Below, piece after piece: positions 8,643 through 9,800 of a DNA stretch of 9,800 nucleotides (within the stretch, counting starts at the first letter, position 1; each line of letters starts with the position of its first letter). The translations under genes were made by a program, and so were the position numbers. This stretch comes from an uncultured Pseudomonadota bacterium. Its GTDB lineage: Bacteria > Myxococcota_A > UBA9042 > CAIXZC01. The DNA lies in contig CALFHQ010000672.1 in NCBI GenBank assembly GCA_937876385.1, positions 1 through 9,800 on the forward strand, in the 5' to 3' direction. The notes below the pieces were generated by a model. The model worked only from the letters and a program-made list of their open reading frames with translations, did no database searches and was not told where the DNA came from.

Positions 8643-9263
8643 TTATCTACTGGCAATCACATGGTCGATGAGTCCGTACTCCAGGGCCTCCTCAGGTCCC
8701 AAGTAGAAGTCTCGGTCGGTGTCCTGCGCCACCTGATCGACCTCGCGGTTGGTGTGCTGACTGATGATGGTGTTCAACTCATTCTTGATGCGAACAATCT
8801 CTCGAGCCTGAATATCCACGTCCGTCGCCTGGCCGGAGAAGCCCCCCAGGGGCTGGTGCAGCAAAATTCTCGAGTGCGGCAGCGCATGTCGTTTTCCCTC
8901 GGTTCCCGCTGCCAACAAGATCGCTGCCATGCTGTAAGCCTGCCCAACACACAAGGTGGTGATGGGGCATTTCACATACTGCATGGTATCGTAAATGGCC
9001 AGACCAGCGGTCACAGCTCCACCGGGGGAGTTAATATAGATGGACACGTCTTTGCTAGGGTCTTCGGATTCGAGAAACAGCAACTGCGCCAGAACGACGT
9101 TGGCCACCGAGTCATCGATGGGAGTACCGATGAAAATAATCCGGTCCTTGAGGAGACGGGAGAAAATCGTCCATTCACGTTCCCCTCTCGGAGTCTGTTC
9201 GATGACGGTCGGCACCCAGAAATTGTTTTGCGGTTCCAAGATTTGTCGCTTGCTGTCGGTCAC
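8643..9263 (-). CDS. clpP: ATP-dependent Clp protease proteolytic subunit ClpP
   Basis: The 206-residue serine peptidase forms the degradation chamber for ClpX. The catalytic triad is Ser111 in GQAYSM, His136 in LLHQPLGG and Asp185 in DRDFYLGP, with the same spacing as the E. coli precursor. The N-terminal VPTVIEQTPRGERE and the oxyanion segment NSPGGAVTAGLAIYDTM (78-94) are standard. Residue 110, just before the catalytic serine, is Tyr where many ClpPs have Ala. The start is GTG at 9263 with an excellent GAGGAGG eight bases upstream. Maturation by removal of a short propeptide is likely from family knowledge. The gene is 146 bases after the trigger factor gene and 160 bases before clpX. Confidence 0.97.
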   Translation of the reverse strand: MTDSKRQILEPQNNFWVPTVIEQTPRGEREWTIFSRLLKDRIIFIGTPIDDSVANVVLAQLLFLESEDPSKDVSIYINSPGGAVTAGLAIYDTMQYVKCPITTLCVGQAYSMAAILLAAGTEGKRHALPHSRILLHQPLGGFSGQATDVDIQAREIVRIKNELNTIISQHTNREVDQVAQDTDRDFYLGPEEALEYGLIDHVIASR

Positions 9264-9296
9264 GGGCTGAACCTCCTCGGCGTTTGTTCTTTCGAT

Positions 9297-9324
9297 AGTA
9301 TAGTGGGGTCCCGGGAAAAATCAC
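9297..9324 (-). promoter_or_regulatory. Candidate promoter for clpP
   Basis: TATACT on the minus strand (9302-9297) is a good -10 box, about 33 bases before the GTG start. At the matching distance (16 bases) the -35 is poor (GTGATT), so activation or another sigma factor may be needed. Just upstream of the -10 are CCCCAC (9308-9303), resembling a heat-shock sigma -10, and TTTGAG (9332-9327), a poor match to CTTGAA with an 18-base gap, slightly long for sigma32. The block CGGGAC, three bases, ACTATACT recurs with a two-base gap at the clpX promoter. Confidence 0.45.
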
Positions 9325-9409
9325 CCCTCAAAGGAAAAATAGAGCAGATTTTGAGCAAATGAGGCGCGAATTCGGGTAAAACTCAAGGCGTGGGGCCGTT
9401 TGATGGGAC

Positions 9410-9800
9410 TTATTCCGAATCGGATTTCGGGGTCTTGGCCTTCTTTGGGGTAGCAGACTTGGTCTTCGGCTTGGCTTTGGCCTTCGGCTTGGTCTCTTTG
9501 TCAGCCTTGGGTGCCGGCTTGGCTTTGGCCTTCGGCTTCGCCTTGGCCTTGGCCTTCGGCTTCTCTTCTGCCTTCTCTTCTGCCTTCTCTTCTGCCTTCT
9601 CTTCTGCCTTCTCTTCTGCCGCGTTCTTCGCTTCTTCCTCTTCCTTATTCTTCTCGGCCTCTGCTTCGAGTTCCTTCATGTACTCGTCGTAGTCGCGCTC
9701 AACGCCCTTGGTTTCCACGATGGCGTAGACCTTGTCGGTTTTGATCTCGTGTCTGATTCCCTCGAGATCATCCCCCATCTCGGCTTTAAGGAAAGAGAGT
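9410..9800 (-). CDS. tig: Probable trigger factor, C-terminal part with a repetitive charged tail
   Basis: The frame is open to the right edge, so only the last 129 residues are seen. The first part (GIRHEIKTDKVYAIVETKGVE, then DYDEYMKELEAEAEKN) looks like the end of the trigger factor C-terminal helical domain. The identity rests mainly on the conserved tig-clpP-clpX-lon order. Trigger factor is a ribosome-bound chaperone and prolyl isomerase. After that domain comes a long tail of low complexity. An acidic Glu/Ala/Lys stretch contains five AEEK units in tandem, followed by about 50 residues of Lys, Ala and Pro in PKAKAK-type repeats ending KTPKSDSE. Canonical trigger factors such as that of E. 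coli lack this tail, which is presumably disordered. The ATG at 9778 is internal and not the start. A different ribosome-associated protein is the alternative. Confidence 0.7.
   Translation of the reverse strand, partial: LSFLKAEMGDDLEGIRHEIKTDKVYAIVETKGVERDYDEYMKELEAEAEKNKEEEEAKNAAEEKAEEKAEEKAEEKAEEKPKAKAKAKPKAKAKPAPKADKETKPKAKAKPKTKSATPKKAKTPKSDSE
9468..9538. repeat. Pair of identical 23-bp direct repeats in the tig tail
   Basis: The same 23 bases occur at 9468-9490 and 9516-9538, offset by 48 bp, a multiple of three, so the reading frame is kept. They encode part of the Lys/Ala/Pro tail (KPKAKAKP). Shorter imperfect copies lie around them, up to 9560. Internal duplication of tail-coding sequence is the simplest explanation. 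Confidence 0.8.
9561..9620. repeat. Five perfect 12-bp tandem repeats coding for AEEK
   Basis: The unit TTCTCTTCTGCC is repeated five times without a mismatch. Read on the minus strand in the trigger factor frame each unit encodes Ala-Glu-Glu-Lys with identical codons. A multiple of three bases means that gain or loss of a unit changes tail length without a frameshift. Confidence 0.95.

Noticed and set aside
9305..9327. GGGGT and ACCCC inverted repeat between the clpP -10 and upstream region as an operator or tig terminator
   Set aside because: Only five pairs with a 13-base loop and no U-run; too weak to call.
9561..9620. Tandem repeats as a CRISPR array or origin iterons
   Set aside because: There are no spacers, and the repeats are in frame inside a coding tail where they encode AEEK.
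9390..9692. Plus-strand frame with Ala/Phe/Ser repeats, superficially like a membrane protein
   Set aside because: It is the complement of the AEEK and lysine-rich repeats of the trigger factor tail; the hydrophobic look is a by-product.

Overview
The window looks like ordinary chromosome of a Gram-negative bacterium. It holds predicted lipoproteins, a UDP-glucose dehydrogenase and the gene order trigger factor, clpP, clpX, lon. The protein sequences and the DUF2505 gene behind lon suggest a former-Deltaproteobacteria or Myxococcota-type organism. That placement is an inference from sequence feel and not from any search. Four starts are non-ATG: GTG for clpP and clpX, TTG for the UbiA-family gene and the archaemetzincin.

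Positions 1-1994 (minus strand) hold ugd, then a 186-residue predicted lipoprotein of unknown function, then possibly the first codons of another exported protein that runs off the left edge. Positions 1995-2166 form a divergent intergenic region with a candidate promoter facing each way. The plus-strand one (TTGACA, 17 bp, TAAGAT) is good.

Positions 2167-4213 (plus strand) look like a three-gene operon. It encodes a UbiA-family membrane transferase of the decaprenyl-phosphate phosphoribosyltransferase type, a small lipoprotein translationally coupled to it by an ATGA overlap, and an archaemetzincin-type zinc metalloprotease with a predicted signal peptide. In the protease the usual glycine of the zinc motif is serine.

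Positions 4227-9800 (minus strand) carry the protein quality-control cluster, in transcription order: the end of a probable trigger factor gene with a long repetitive charged tail, clpP, clpX, lon and a DUF2505-family gene. Trigger factor meets nascent chains at the ribosome, ClpXP and Lon degrade tagged or misfolded proteins, and the role of the DUF2505 protein is unknown. clpP and clpX each appear to have their own promoter. The two promoters share the pattern CGGGAC, 2-3 bases, ACTATACT. clpX also has a leader of about 90 nt with two perfect hairpins, and a terminator-like hairpin directly follows clpP. lon and the DUF2505 gene probably ride on the clpX transcript.

No tRNA, rRNA, CRISPR array, insertion sequence or phage gene is visible, and no stretch above 300 bases lacks a gene. 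I see no clear new defence or mobile system. The most unusual items are the exported archaemetzincin operon, the trigger factor tail, and the regulatory DNA between clpP and clpX.
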